A DNA stretch of 64,000 nucleotides from Lachnospiraceae bacterium (GCA_017450065.1 JAFSYI010000059.1:1-64000), one strand, 5' to 3'. Positions 29,623 through 38,553 are shown, counted from the stretch's first letter. Translations and numbers: made by a program. Notes: generated from the letters alone by a model not told the origin.

Positions 29623-29628
29623 ATTATA
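29623..29628 (-). promoter_or_regulatory. Probable -10 box of the oxidoreductase operon
   Basis: TATAAT on the minus strand lies about 80 bases upstream of the first oxidoreductase gene. The -35 region (TTTTTA) is poor, which fits a promoter that needs an activator such as the adjacent AraC-type protein. Confidence 0.45.
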
Positions 29629-29698
29629 CAACTCATTTGTCTTTATAAAAATGTACATAAGCAACCATAAATATGTGATTTTCCGACCTCCCATAATG

Positions 29699-30586
29699 TT
29701 ATAACCTGGAATACCGGCTGGGAGACATCCCCGTGAATTTCTGAAAAGTCTTAAAGAAATACGCATAACTTGAAAATCCCAGCTCTTCCTGTACCTGATT
29801 AACGGAATGACCGTTTCTCAGAAGAGATTCGGCCTCACTTATCCGCTGCATCATAATGTAGCGGCTTATGGGAATATGCATGTGTTTTTTAAAAAGCCTG
29901 GCAAGGTAATCCGGATTTAAATAAAAATAAGAAGAAATATCCGTAACGGAGATCTGCTCACTGATATGGTCATGGATATATGCCAGTATGGAATTAACCT
30001 TTTTCTGCGACTCAGAGGTAGGCAGGTTAAATTCCGACTCGGGTTCAAAGCTTCTTATTATGGTTCCGAAGAAGGATAAAAAATCAAAGAAGGCACTCAG
30101 CGAGGCGGGACTCAGCTTGTCTTCGTAACCGAGCAGTCTGTGAAAATGATCAAGCAGTTCGTTCTTCCTGTCGCCCCCGGGAGAGAAAAACAGCGGAGTG
30201 GGCTCTTCGAGGCGTGAAAATACCGTGGGTATTCCGCAGAAGGCTGCTTTCAGCCAGCCTGTATGTATTGAGAGAATGTACCGTTCGTATACTACATGAT
30301 TTTCATGATACAGCTGATGGATGCAGAAGGTCGGGATGATTATAAGCGTTCCCGCCGGGATCATTGAGATTGAGTCATTCATCAGTACATCCGGAAGATC
30401 CGTCAGCGTGTAGTAAAGCTCGGTAGCATTATGCGAATGCGGCTCGGCGGGATTGGGTGACACTTCATTTCTGTAGACCATTTCATAAGGAGGGGATACG
30501 GAGAAAAGAGGAACAGTTTTTTGGGATATATTTTTCCTTGTTGCTATGTTTTTCTCTTTGACCGTGACATTTACTTTATCTTTCAT
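29699..30586 (-). CDS. AraC-family transcriptional regulator
   Basis: A 295-residue regulator with an N-terminal cupin-like sensing domain (PHSHNATELYYTLTD, GTLIIIPTFCIHQLY) and a C-terminal double helix-turn-helix (VNSILAYIHDHISEQISVTDISSYFYLNPDYLARLFK; VNQVQEELGFSSYAYFFKTFQKFTGMSPSRY). I chose the ATG preceded by GGAGG; the frame is open upstream but without a binding site. It lies between the oxidoreductase operon (same strand) and the divergent Lpl-type importer, so it probably activates one or both when the sugar is present. Confidence 0.9.
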   Translation of the reverse strand: MKDKVNVTVKEKNIATRKNISQKTVPLFSVSPPYEMVYRNEVSPNPAEPHSHNATELYYTLTDLPDVLMNDSISMIPAGTLIIIPTFCIHQLYHENHVVYERYILSIHTGWLKAAFCGIPTVFSRLEEPTPLFFSPGGDRKNELLDHFHRLLGYEDKLSPASLSAFFDFLSFFGTIIRSFEPESEFNLPTSESQKKVNSILAYIHDHISEQISVTDISSYFYLNPDYLARLFKKHMHIPISRYIMMQRISEAESLLRNGHSVNQVQEELGFSSYAYFFKTFQKFTGMSPSRYSRL

Positions 30587-30974
30587 AAAACCTCCATTTG
30601 ACTCGTCGACCGACTGTGGTCGGATTTGTACATAAATCAAGTCTATTATATACATATTAAACCATTATTGGGCAGATTACAATAATCATGTTCACAAATT
30701 TAGGGGAATTTAGGTTACAAAAGACTATATAGCAAAAGTAAATTAAGCAAAGATCCGAGAGATGCAGTCGGCAACGGAATAAATCTTATAACTGTTCAGA
30801 ACAGAAATAATACGGATTTTAATAAGACAAATTTTAATAAGACTAATTGCGATAACACAAATTGCAATAACGCAGAAAGCAATAACGCAGATTGTAATAA
30901 TGCAGATAGCAATAATGTAGATTGCGATAATACAGGTTGCAATAACAGGGATTCATCACAAGGAGGAGGTTACA
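30587..30974. other. Divergent intergenic region between AraC and the importer
   Basis: The first 200 bases are AT-rich with no clear gene. A partial copy of the GTAACTATTCAGAACAG repeat end (ATAACTGTTCAGAACAG) lies at 30788-30804. The right part is a 15-bp tandem repeat that runs almost to the importer's ribosome binding site. No confident promoter could be named. Confidence 0.6.
30801..30950 (+). repeat. Tandem array of a 15-bp unit (ten imperfect copies)
   Basis: Units start at 30801, 30816, 30831 and so on to 30936, each close to ATTGCAATAACGCAG. The first three copies are more diverged. In one plus-strand frame the units read as five-residue blocks (NNADC, NNADS, NNVDC), and that frame closes with TAA nine bases into the permease gene, but it has no ATG, GTG or TTG start. 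The array ends ten bases before the AAGGAGGAGG of the permease. Confidence 0.85.
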
Positions 30975-31970
30975 ATGGCAGGTAAGAGTAGCGGTGAAGC
31001 TGCAGACATTTACAGGCACACACCGGCAGGCAAGGGCGACGGTGAGGCTTCGGGAGTTTATAGGCGCACACTGGCCGGAAGGGTGTGGAGATATAAGTGG
31101 CTCTATCTTATGCTGACACCGGTTATGGCTTATTTTATCATTTTCAAATACGCACCTATGTACGGCATAGTCATGGCATTTCAGAAATACAACCCCTTTA
31201 AAGGTATCTTTGACAGCCAGTGGGTCGGACTGGATGTTTTTAAGAAGGTTCTGTCCAATCACAACTTCTGGGTATCCGTAAAGAATACGATAGTTCTTAA
31301 TCTGCTCGTCCTTATAGTGAATTTCCCGCTCACTATCATCATTTCGCTGATGCTGAATGAGATAAGACATATAAGATTCAAGAAATTCACCCAGTCGGTT
31401 CTGTACCTCCCGCATTTTATCTCATGGGTTGTTGTTGCGGGAATAGCAAGGGCAACACTGTTCACTACAAACGGCGGAACGGTAAACATGCTGCTCGAAA
31501 GCTTCGGAGGTACGGCAAAGCCGTTCTTAAGCGACACAGTCTGGTGGACTGTAATGTATGTGTTCATGAATACATGGAAGGAAGTGGGATGGGGAACCAT
31601 TATTTATCTTGCGGCTCTGACGGGGATTGATGAGAGCCTTTATGAGGCGGCATATCTGGACGGAGCAACAAGGATGCAGAGGATCGTATATATAACTCTT
31701 CCTCTTATTAAATCGACGGTGGTCACCATGCTCATCCTTCAGGTTTCAAGAGTGATGAGTATCGGACTTGATGCACCGCTTCTTCTGGGAAATGATTCGG
31801 TCATAAATGTATCAGAGGTTATAGCGACATATGTATACCGTCTGGGTATTGTAAGGAATGACTATTCACAGGCAACCGCGATCGGTCTGTTCCAGTCGGT
31901 TGTAAACATACTGATACTTGTACTGGCTGACCGCTTCGCGAAGCTGATAGGCGAAGACGGGATCATATAG
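30975..31970 (+). CDS. ABC oligosaccharide permease (LplB/YteP type)
   Basis: A 331-residue permease with six membrane segments. The family start YLMLTPVMAYFIIFKYAPMYG and the EAA loop YEAAYLDGATRMQRIVYITLPLI mark the Lpl/Yte group, which imports large oligosaccharides such as rhamnogalacturonan fragments in Bacillus. The first 37 residues are unusual: two copies of a (S/D)GEA(A/S)(D/G)(I/V)YR(H/R)T(P/L)AG block precede the normal start of homologues near RVWRYKWLYLML. AAGGAGGAGG gives strong translation. It pairs with the next permease and the binding protein after it. No ATPase gene is present. Confidence 0.92.
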   Translation: MAGKSSGEAADIYRHTPAGKGDGEASGVYRRTLAGRVWRYKWLYLMLTPVMAYFIIFKYAPMYGIVMAFQKYNPFKGIFDSQWVGLDVFKKVLSNHNFWVSVKNTIVLNLLVLIVNFPLTIIISLMLNEIRHIRFKKFTQSVLYLPHFISWVVVAGIARATLFTTNGGTVNMLLESFGGTAKPFLSDTVWWTVMYVFMNTWKEVGWGTIIYLAALTGIDESLYEAAYLDGATRMQRIVYITLPLIKSTVVTMLILQVSRVMSIGLDAPLLLGNDSVINVSEVIATYVYRLGIVRNDYSQATAIGLFQSVVNILILVLADRFAKLIGEDGII

Positions 31971-32004
31971 GCAGTTATTTGTTAGAACAGAAGGAGGAAC
32001 AGTT

Positions 32005-32919
32005 ATGTCCATAGGCAGAAAAAGAAAGAAAGATATGCAGGAAGCTTACAGCGGAATAAAAGAAGCGTTTTCCATTGTAGATGTACTTTTTTATTTATGT
32101 GTAGGATTGACCGCACTGGTCTGTCTTTATCCTATCCTTAATGTGCTGGCGATCTCTCTGTCAGGTTATCAGGAAGTGCTCAGTAATTCGGTAACCTGGT
32201 ATCCGAAGAATATAAGCTTCGCAGCTTACAGGGATATCTTTCGCAGGAAACAGATATGGCAGGCGATGGGAACAACAATACTCGTAACGGTTTACGGTAC
32301 GGCAGCGGGTCTTGTGCTGACTACGTCGGCGGCCTATGTTCTGTCCAGAAACAATCTTCCGGGCAGGAAATTTTTCTCGGCAATGATCCTGTTCACCATG
32401 TACTTCTCAGGTGGTATCATTCCTACCTTTGTAGTTGTTAAGGGACTGGGACTTGTGGATACCCTCGGTGCTCTGTTTATACCGCAGGCAGTAAGTGTAT
32501 TCAACTTCGTCATAATGAGGACCTTCTTCAGGGAGCTTCCCGAATCCCTGGAGGAATCGGCACAGATCGACGGAGCCACAGAGCTTCAGGTGCTGTTTAA
32601 GATTGTACTTCCGCTTTCGGTTCCGATCATTGCGACAGTCGGACTGTTCTATGCGGTACAGTATTGGAATGATTATTTCCAGTCACTTATCTATATAACA
32701 ACAGATACCAAATATACCCTACAGTTAAGGCTCAGATCCTTCCTTTTCGGACAGGAGCTGGATGCACAGGCGCAGGTATCGGGTGATCGGGGACAGATCA
32801 TGACACAGTCACTTAAGATGGCATCGATAATGTTTGCCACACTTCCGATCCTGGTAGTTTATCCATGGCTTCAGAAGTACTTCGTAAAGGGCATGATGCT
32901 GGGATCCGTTAAGGGCTGA
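32005..32919 (+). CDS. ABC oligosaccharide permease (LplC/YtcP type)
   Basis: A 304-residue permease with six membrane segments and the group's typical blocks: YPILNVLAISLSGYQEVL, FTMYFSGGIIPTFVVVKGLGL, and the EAA loop EESAQIDGATELQVLFKIVLPLS. It ends with the conserved KYFVKGMMLGSVKG. AAGGAGGAA precedes the ATG, 34 bases after the partner permease. It forms the second half of the membrane channel. Confidence 0.93.
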   Translation: MSIGRKRKKDMQEAYSGIKEAFSIVDVLFYLCVGLTALVCLYPILNVLAISLSGYQEVLSNSVTWYPKNISFAAYRDIFRRKQIWQAMGTTILVTVYGTAAGLVLTTSAAYVLSRNNLPGRKFFSAMILFTMYFSGGIIPTFVVVKGLGLVDTLGALFIPQAVSVFNFVIMRTFFRELPESLEESAQIDGATELQVLFKIVLPLSVPIIATVGLFYAVQYWNDYFQSLIYITTDTKYTLQLRLRSFLFGQELDAQAQVSGDRGQIMTQSLKMASIMFATLPILVVYPWLQKYFVKGMMLGSVKG

Positions 32920-33008
32920 TGGACTGATGACAGTTAATGTAAATTAAGAAAATTGCGTCCGCAAGGGCGTAAGAGATATAGTAATTTTCTAAGAATAAGG
33001 AGGATGAA

Positions 33009-34730
33009 ATGAAAAGAAGAATTGTAGCAACATTACTGGCTGCCGTTATCACAGTTACAACCGTAGGCTGTGGCGGAGCCGCAAACCAGGGTGCAGCCGC
33101 AGCAACGGAAGGAAGTCCGGAGGCAGCCTCTGAGACATCGGAAGAAGCTGCTACCGAAGAAGCAGCTGAGAGTGGTGATGCCAAAGAAGCATCTGCCGGA
33201 TCGGCAAGTAAGTATCAGACAACATACGGAAGCAAGCAGTTTGACAACGTTACGATCTCGGTAGAGCTGTTTGACCGCTCCAATGCTCCGGAGGGATCCA
33301 CTATCACCGAGAACCGTTGGACCAAGTACTGCCGGGATGCCATGGCCAAGGTCGGGATCAATGTAGAGTTCGTTGCCGTACCCAGAGGTGATGAAGTGAC
33401 CAAGATGCAGACAATGATGAGCACAAATACAGCTCCTACCATTCTGGGTACATACACCTTCAGTTATGCGCGTGATTATTTTGATCAGGGCGGGATCTGG
33501 GATCTTACCGATTTCGTTGCCGGAGATGATCAGGCTGTAAATCTTAAGAAGTATATCGGTCAGAACTGTCTTGACTTCGGTACAACAGAGAACGGACAGA
33601 CCTTCGGTATCGTAGCAAGACGCGCAACCGTGGCACAGCACAACATCTTTATCCGTAAGGACTGGCTGGATGCTCTCGGACTTGATGTTCCGAAAAACAC
33701 AGATGAGCTTTATGAGGCATGCGTTAAGTTCGTAAACGAGAATCCAGACGGACTTGCTCCTTCTGAGGTATTCGGTGCTATCTTCGACGGTCTTTCACAG
33801 TGGAACAATGATTCCATCGTTTTCCGTGCTTTCTCAAAGGATGCCAACGATAAGAAGGCTCTTGCGGTAGGCTCGGGTTTCGAGTATTACACAGATGAAG
33901 GCTATATTGATTATCTCAAATATGTAAATAAGTTCTATAATGAAGGACTTATGAACAAAGAATACTTTGCTCAGTCGGACGATCAGCTTAAGGAGTATTT
34001 CGTTACAGACAGGATCGGCTTCCTTGAGGCTAATGTTGGTTACAACGTTGATATCCTCCGTGGTGGTCTCCTTCAGACACTTAAAGAGAATTATCCCGAT
34101 GCGGATATGATAGCAATGCATCCTTTCGAGAGCAATGTATATCCCGGTGAGAGCTTCCAGCCTGCTTACGGCGAAGGCGGACTTATGTGCTTCTGTCCTC
34201 TTACAGCTACAGAGGAGCAGGTCGAGGCAGCTATCACATACCTTGACTGGCTGTCAACAGAGGAAGGCGGTTTCGCTATCTATCACGGTATAGAGGGTGA
34301 GCATTTTAATTACAATGAAGACGGGGTGCCGATCCCGATCGATGCTGATTTCAATCAGAAGGATAAGGACTGGATCCGTACAGACCTCTTCCTTGTAGGT
34401 AACCAGGGATACTTCACTGATACCGAATCCTTCAACTTAAATATCGCAGCTGATAATCCTGGATGGGAACAGTACACGATAGATGATTATGAGGCAGCTC
34501 TTGAAGGAACCCTTATAGCAGGCCCTCTTGATCTTCCCACTCCCGAGAGCCAGGTAGAGGCATCCAATGACCTTAACATTGTAAGAGAGAATTACCTTAC
34601 AAAGTGTATCACCTGCAAGCCCGAAGAAGTGGAGGGCATCTATGAAGAATGGCGCAAGGCAGCGGAAGATGCCGGAATCAGCCAGGTACTTGCTGACAGA
34701 GAAGCAGTATATGATGCAGTTCATCCTTAA
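33009..34730 (+). CDS. Oligosaccharide-binding lipoprotein (LplA/YtcQ type)
   Basis: A 573-residue lipoprotein with lipobox TVGCGG, a Glu/Ala-rich linker of about 45 residues and a long binding fold characteristic of the Lpl/YtcQ group (NRWTKYCRDAMAKVGINVEF, FGIVARRATVAQHNIFIRKDWLDALGLDVPKNTDELYEA). It lies last in its operon, unlike the other three importers, whose binding-protein genes come first. A strong terminator made partly of REP sequence follows. Position next to kduI, rhaD and the oxidoreductases suggests a uronate- or rhamnose-containing ligand, which is inference. Confidence 0.92.
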   Translation: MKRRIVATLLAAVITVTTVGCGGAANQGAAAATEGSPEAASETSEEAATEEAAESGDAKEASAGSASKYQTTYGSKQFDNVTISVELFDRSNAPEGSTITENRWTKYCRDAMAKVGINVEFVAVPRGDEVTKMQTMMSTNTAPTILGTYTFSYARDYFDQGGIWDLTDFVAGDDQAVNLKKYIGQNCLDFGTTENGQTFGIVARRATVAQHNIFIRKDWLDALGLDVPKNTDELYEACVKFVNENPDGLAPSEVFGAIFDGLSQWNNDSIVFRAFSKDANDKKALAVGSGFEYYTDEGYIDYLKYVNKFYNEGLMNKEYFAQSDDQLKEYFVTDRIGFLEANVGYNVDILRGGLLQTLKENYPDADMIAMHPFESNVYPGESFQPAYGEGGLMCFCPLTATEEQVEAAITYLDWLSTEEGGFAIYHGIEGEHFNYNEDGVPIPIDADFNQKDKDWIRTDLFLVGNQGYFTDTESFNLNIAADNPGWEQYTIDDYEAALEGTLIAGPLDLPTPESQVEASNDLNIVRENYLTKCITCKPEEVEGIYEEWRKAAEDAGISQVLADREAVYDAVHP

Positions 34731-34739
34731 TTAAGTTGA

Positions 34740-34778
34740 GGGGGGACCAGGGGACGGTTCTCCGGTCCCCTCCTTTTT
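34740..34778 (+). terminator. REP hairpin acting as terminator
   Basis: GGGGACC...GGTCCCC forms the stem around core AGGGGACGGTTCTCC and is followed by CCTTTTTTC. It starts about ten bases after the Lpl-type operon, so a REP copy appears to serve as its terminator. Confidence 0.75.
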
Positions 34779-34792
34779 TCTTTCTATTAACT

Positions 34793-34827
34793 TGAGCCGG
34801 AGAAGCGTCCACGCCGGCTCTTTTTTT
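34793..34827 (+). terminator. Second REP-derived terminator
   Basis: GAGCCGG and CCGGCTC form a perfect seven-pair stem with core AGAAGCGTCCACG, followed by seven T. The arms differ from other REP copies but remain complementary. Confidence 0.8.
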
Positions 34828-34837
34828 GTATTTTTCA

Positions 34838-34863
34838 GAACCGGAGAACCGTCCCCTGGTCCT
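34838..34863. repeat. REP copy
   Basis: GAACCGGAGAACCGTCCCCTGG followed by TCCTTCTTTTTTG. It is the third copy in this intergenic region. Confidence 0.8.
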
Positions 34864-34943
34864 TCTTTTTTGTGCACAAATAACAAAATTAAGTAAATTA
34901 AATTGTATATAAGGTAAATTCAATGTAAATTAGTGAATATCAC

Positions 34944-34971
34944 TTGACTAACATGAACTAACTGATATAAT
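34944..34971 (+). promoter_or_regulatory. Promoter of the first hemicellulose importer
   Basis: TTGACT and TATAAT are separated by 16 bases. Upstream lies a conserved AATTAAGTAAA...AATTGTATATAAGGTAAA block that also precedes the second importer of this module. Confidence 0.8.
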
Positions 34972-34983
34972 TAACTTAAGTTA
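34972..34983. promoter_or_regulatory. Operator-like palindrome at the transcription start
   Basis: TAACTTAAGTTA is a perfect 12-bp palindrome directly after the -10 box. A related sequence, ATTAACTTAATAGG, follows just before the start codon. Similar TTAAGTAA-type sequences lie at the second importer promoter and before the LacI gene at 52801. Confidence 0.55.
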
Positions 34984-35018
34984 GCAATAACATTATTAAC
35001 TTAATAGGAGGAAAAATT

Positions 35019-36479
35019 ATGAAGTTAAGAAAAGTATTGGCACTTTGTCTTGCGTCAGCAATGACGTTCTCACTTGCAGCCTGTGGCGGCGCAGCAGCCA
35101 CAGCACCGGCAGAGGCACCTGCACAGGCAGAAGCACCGGCAGAGACGGAAGATGCAGCAGAGACAGAAGAGGTTGCTGCAGATGCAGTGGAGGCTCCCGC
35201 AGCTGAGTCGGCAGAATCAGGTCTTGCCTACAAGGGAGAGATCAATTTCATGCATTACTCAACATCAGAGGAAGCAGAAGGAAACGGAAGCTCAGACGGA
35301 TTCCGTTCATGTATCGCAACATGGGAAGAGGCTCATCCCGATATCACATTGAATCAGGATGTTCTGGCTAACGCGGACTATAAGACGCAGATAGCTACCA
35401 AGGCTGCAGCAGACGATCTTCCGGATGTCTTCCTGCTTCAGGGTATGAACACAGCCAACTGGGCAAAGCAGGGACTTGTTCTTGATCTTACCGATATCAT
35501 TAAGTCATCACCTGATGCAGCAGGCTACAACATGGATCTTCTTGTTCCTTTTACAAGCGAAGGCAAGTATTACGCAATGCCTGCAGTAAGCGGCGGTACA
35601 TGTACAGTAGTTATGTATGATTCAAATATGTGGAAGGAAGCAGGCTTTGACACATTCCCTACTACATGGGCAGATGTTGAGAAGGCTTCAGAGTACTTCA
35701 ACGAGCAGGGTATCGATACCATAGCATTCGGTAACGGCGGACAGTGGCAGATGAACTCATGCTTCCTGTCATGCTTCGGCTATCAGTACACAGGAACAGA
35801 GTGGTTCGATCACATCATAGCAGGTGATGGACAGGCTTCATTCGCAGATCCTGATTTCATCACAGCTCTTGAGAAGACCAAGGCTCTGTTTGCAGATACC
35901 AAGATCTTTAACTCTGACTTTAATTCGGTAACAAACGAAGATGCACGTGAGTACTTCATCTCAGGTGATGCCGCAGCATTTATCGGCGGTAACTGGGATT
36001 ACTCATATGTGGCAGAGACACTTAAGGCTGAGCCTGAGAAGCTTGAGGCTATGAAGATAGCTGTTCTTCCTGAGGGTGACGGTGCTACACATTATGAAAA
36101 TATGCAGAATAACGGTTTTGGCTACGGTCTTGCGATCAATGCAAAGGTAGCTGAGGATCCCGATAAGCTTGATGCATGTGTTGACCTTATCGAATATCTT
36201 GCAGGTCCTTCATTCGCTGAGTATGTAGGAAGCAAGTACGGTCTCGGCGGCTTCTACAAGGCTGATTTCGATACATCAGGTCTTAATTCATGGGATGTTG
36301 ATCTTTATAATTACTCATATGTTGATAATAAGGCAGTTGCAATCTATGACTCATTCCTTGGCGGAGATGTATGGAATACCCTTAATCCGGGCCTTCAGGA
36401 TCTGACAAGCGGAAAGACAGATGCTGAGAGCCTTGCAAAGGCAACACAGGAGGCATACGAGGCATTCCTTGCACAGTAA
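35019..36479 (+). CDS. ABC transporter sugar-binding lipoprotein (family 1)
   Basis: A 486-residue lipoprotein with signal KVLALCLASAMTFSLAACGG, an Ala/Glu/Pro-rich linker (about 22-72) and a cluster B binding fold (INFMHYSTSEEAEGNGSSDGF, YYAMPAVSGGTCTVVMYDSNMWKEAGFDTFPTTWADVEKA, FISGDAAAFIGGNWDYSY). Its codon use, rich in GCA, ACA and TCA, fits high expression. It leads an operon with two permeases. The module context suggests a beta-mannan, galactomannan or xyloglucan oligosaccharide. Its first 25 residues and promoter are almost the same as those of the binding protein at 38762. Confidence 0.93.
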   Translation: MKLRKVLALCLASAMTFSLAACGGAAATAPAEAPAQAEAPAETEDAAETEEVAADAVEAPAAESAESGLAYKGEINFMHYSTSEEAEGNGSSDGFRSCIATWEEAHPDITLNQDVLANADYKTQIATKAAADDLPDVFLLQGMNTANWAKQGLVLDLTDIIKSSPDAAGYNMDLLVPFTSEGKYYAMPAVSGGTCTVVMYDSNMWKEAGFDTFPTTWADVEKASEYFNEQGIDTIAFGNGGQWQMNSCFLSCFGYQYTGTEWFDHIIAGDGQASFADPDFITALEKTKALFADTKIFNSDFNSVTNEDAREYFISGDAAAFIGGNWDYSYVAETLKAEPEKLEAMKIAVLPEGDGATHYENMQNNGFGYGLAINAKVAEDPDKLDACVDLIEYLAGPSFAEYVGSKYGLGGFYKADFDTSGLNSWDVDLYNYSYVDNKAVAIYDSFLGGDVWNTLNPGLQDLTSGKTDAESLAKATQEAYEAFLAQ

Positions 36480-36520
36480 TCAGGCTGTCTGTACTGTGAA
36501 ATGATATAGAAAGCTTATAC

Positions 36521-36551
36521 GAAGGTCGTCCGGTTTGTCCGGGCGACCTTC
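36521..36551. repeat. Hairpin between binding-protein and permease genes
   Basis: GAAGGTCGTCCGG pairs with CCGGGCGACCTTC around TTTGT, with one G:T pair. No T run follows on the plus strand (it is followed by AAAAAAA), so it likely protects the abundant binding-protein message from 3' decay. Confidence 0.7.
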
Positions 36552-36598
36552 AAAAAAAGAAAAGGTAATGGTAGGGTTATAAATATAAAGGAGGAAAT

Positions 36599-37585
36599 AT
36601 GCTGAATACGATAAGACCAAAGGGGAGAGTTATCTTTGCTTATCTGTGTATACCGGTTGCTTTGTTTGTCTTTACGGTATTCGTTCCGCTGATAGCGGCG
36701 CTGTATTACGGTTTCACAGACTGGAAGGGTGGTCCCGTTAAGAACTTCAACGGTATACAGAATTATGTACAGCTCTTTCATGATGATGTGTTCTGGCATT
36801 CGTTCGGAAATAATCTGTATCTGGTAGTTGCGTGTATCATCGGGCAGATAGGTATCGCTTTTATTATAGTCATGCTGATCAATTCGAAGCTTGTTAAGCT
36901 TAAAGGAATACACCGTACCTTCGGCTTCTTTCCGAGCACGATCTCGGCACTGTGTATTGGTTTTGTATGGAAGATGATATATGACCAGAGAACAGGTCTC
37001 ATTAACTGGTATCTGACTGAAGTACTGCATAAATATAAGAATATGAAATCCGCGCCGATATGGCTGGGCGGCGAAGCGGCTCCCATAATGCTCGTGCTTT
37101 CCATTCCACTTATATGGCAGTATATAGGATACTACATGGTTATCATCCTTTCGGCGGTGGCTTCGATCGATACATCTGTCCTTGAGTCGGCGGAAATAGA
37201 CGGAGCAACGGGCTTCCAGAGAGCGATTTATATAATTTTCCCTCTCATAAAGAATACACTTCTTGTATGTATCACGCTGTGCATAGCCGGTAATATGAAG
37301 GCCTTCGATTCCATCTATGCGATGACTGAGGGCGGACCGGGAACCTCATCAATGGTTATGGCGCTGTACGGGTACAATCAGTCGTTTAAGTCATCCAACT
37401 TAGGCTACGGTTCGACCATATCGGTCGGAATCTTCGTGCTCTCACTTGCTGTTATCGGCGGTTCGCAGTTCATTCTTAATTACTACATGACCGACAGTTA
37501 TGACCGTGAAGAAAAGAAGAGGAAGAAGATCAGGGACAAAGAAGCAAGGATCGCAATGAAGAAAAGAATGAAGGGAGGAGCCTGA
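36599..37585 (+). CDS. ABC sugar transporter permease (UgpA type)
   Basis: A 328-residue permease with six membrane segments (FAYLCIPVALFVFTVFVPLIAALYYGF at the start) and EAA loop LESAEIDGATGFQRAIYIIFPLI. It has a longer, strongly basic C-terminal tail (YDREEKKRKKIRDKEARIAMKKRMKGGA) in the cytoplasm. AAAGGAGGAAAT precedes the ATG. It pairs with the next permease, whose gene begins within two bases of its stop codon. Confidence 0.92.
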   Translation: MLNTIRPKGRVIFAYLCIPVALFVFTVFVPLIAALYYGFTDWKGGPVKNFNGIQNYVQLFHDDVFWHSFGNNLYLVVACIIGQIGIAFIIVMLINSKLVKLKGIHRTFGFFPSTISALCIGFVWKMIYDQRTGLINWYLTEVLHKYKNMKSAPIWLGGEAAPIMLVLSIPLIWQYIGYYMVIILSAVASIDTSVLESAEIDGATGFQRAIYIIFPLIKNTLLVCITLCIAGNMKAFDSIYAMTEGGPGTSSMVMALYGYNQSFKSSNLGYGSTISVGIFVLSLAVIGGSQFILNYYMTDSYDREEKKRKKIRDKEARIAMKKRMKGGA

Positions 37586-37586
37586 T

Positions 37587-38480
37587 ATGCAGAGTGATAA
37601 CGGATCTCAGTTAATGGCCGTACAGGATAATTCAACCGGCACCAAGGTGAAGAACGGAATACTGGGCTGTGTGATAAATGTTGTGCTGTGGCTGTTTTCG
37701 GCAATGTGTATTTTCCCGCTTGTGTGGATGCTCTATTCTTCTCTTAAGAATAAGAGGGAATTCAACGCAAGCATAATAACTCTTCCTTCCAAGCCTACGC
37801 TTGACAATTATTTTAAGATATTCGCAAATAAGGATGCCAACCTTATAGGCGCTATGGGAAACAGTGTGAGGACGACATTGTTATCGGTACTGCTTATTGT
37901 ACTGTTTGCGTTTATAGTCGGATACATACTTGCGAGAGTAAATTTCAGGCTTAACAGACCGCTGTACGTAATGTTCCTTATGGGTATGCTTATTCCCATA
38001 CATTCGCTGCTCGTTCCTATATATATTATTTTCAACAGGACGGATATGGCGAATCAGTGGTATACACTGCTGTTCCCGTATGTTGCATTCAATCTTCCTG
38101 TGTCGCTTTTCCTTGTTGAAGGATATGTCAAAGGCATACCGCTTGAACTGGAAGAGGCAGCGTCGATTGATGGAAGCGCTTTTTCAAGAACCATGTTTTC
38201 GATAATACTTCCGATATGCAAGCCGATACTTACAACGGTTGCGATAATAAACGTATTCAGCTGCTGGAACGAATTTTCGTTTGCTCTGGTTCTGATAAGC
38301 AATAACAAGGCTATCGCAACGGTTCCGCTTGCACTTAAGAATTTCACGGGACAGTTCACCTCAGATTATCCCAAGATGATGGCTGCGATGCTTATCACAA
38401 TGGCACCTGTGGTGATCCTGTATTTCATCTTCAGTAAGCAGATAATCAAAGGTATGGTAGCCGGTGCCGTTAAGGGCTGA
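37587..38480 (+). CDS. ABC sugar transporter permease (UgpE type)
   Basis: A 297-residue permease with six membrane segments (VINVVLWLFSAMCIFPLVWMLYSSL) and EAA loop LEEAASIDGSAFSRTMFSIILPICKP. The end IIKGMVAGAVKG is typical. The ATG follows AAGGGAGGAG and its spacing to the upstream stop implies coupled translation. It completes an importer that lacks its own ATPase. Confidence 0.93.
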   Translation: MQSDNGSQLMAVQDNSTGTKVKNGILGCVINVVLWLFSAMCIFPLVWMLYSSLKNKREFNASIITLPSKPTLDNYFKIFANKDANLIGAMGNSVRTTLLSVLLIVLFAFIVGYILARVNFRLNRPLYVMFLMGMLIPIHSLLVPIYIIFNRTDMANQWYTLLFPYVAFNLPVSLFLVEGYVKGIPLELEEAASIDGSAFSRTMFSIILPICKPILTTVAIINVFSCWNEFSFALVLISNNKAIATVPLALKNFTGQFTSDYPKMMAAMLITMAPVVILYFIFSKQIIKGMVAGAVKG

Positions 38481-38519
38481 CCGGTTATAGTGTAAAAGGT
38501 ACAAAGTGATAAAGTAAGT

Positions 38520-38553
38520 CGGGGAACCGGGGACGGTTCTCCGGCTCTTTTTT
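38520..38553 (+). terminator. REP-derived terminator
   Basis: GGAACCGGGGACGGTTCTCC continues into GGCTCTTTTTTTATT. The CCGG arms and T run fit an intrinsic terminator for the preceding importer operon. Confidence 0.7.

Noticed and set aside
30801-30950. CRISPR array
   Set aside because: The 15-bp units are directly tandem without spacers and there are no cas genes; the scattered REP copies are also not regularly spaced.
30704-30985. Forward pentapeptide-like gene made of the 15-bp units
   Set aside because: The frame is open for about 90 codons but has no ATG, GTG or TTG start, so it is reported as a repeat rather than a gene.
30843-31415. Reverse-strand frame rich in Cys and Tyr over the 15-bp array and permease start
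   Set aside because: It is the antisense reading of the tandem repeat and of a well-supported permease gene.
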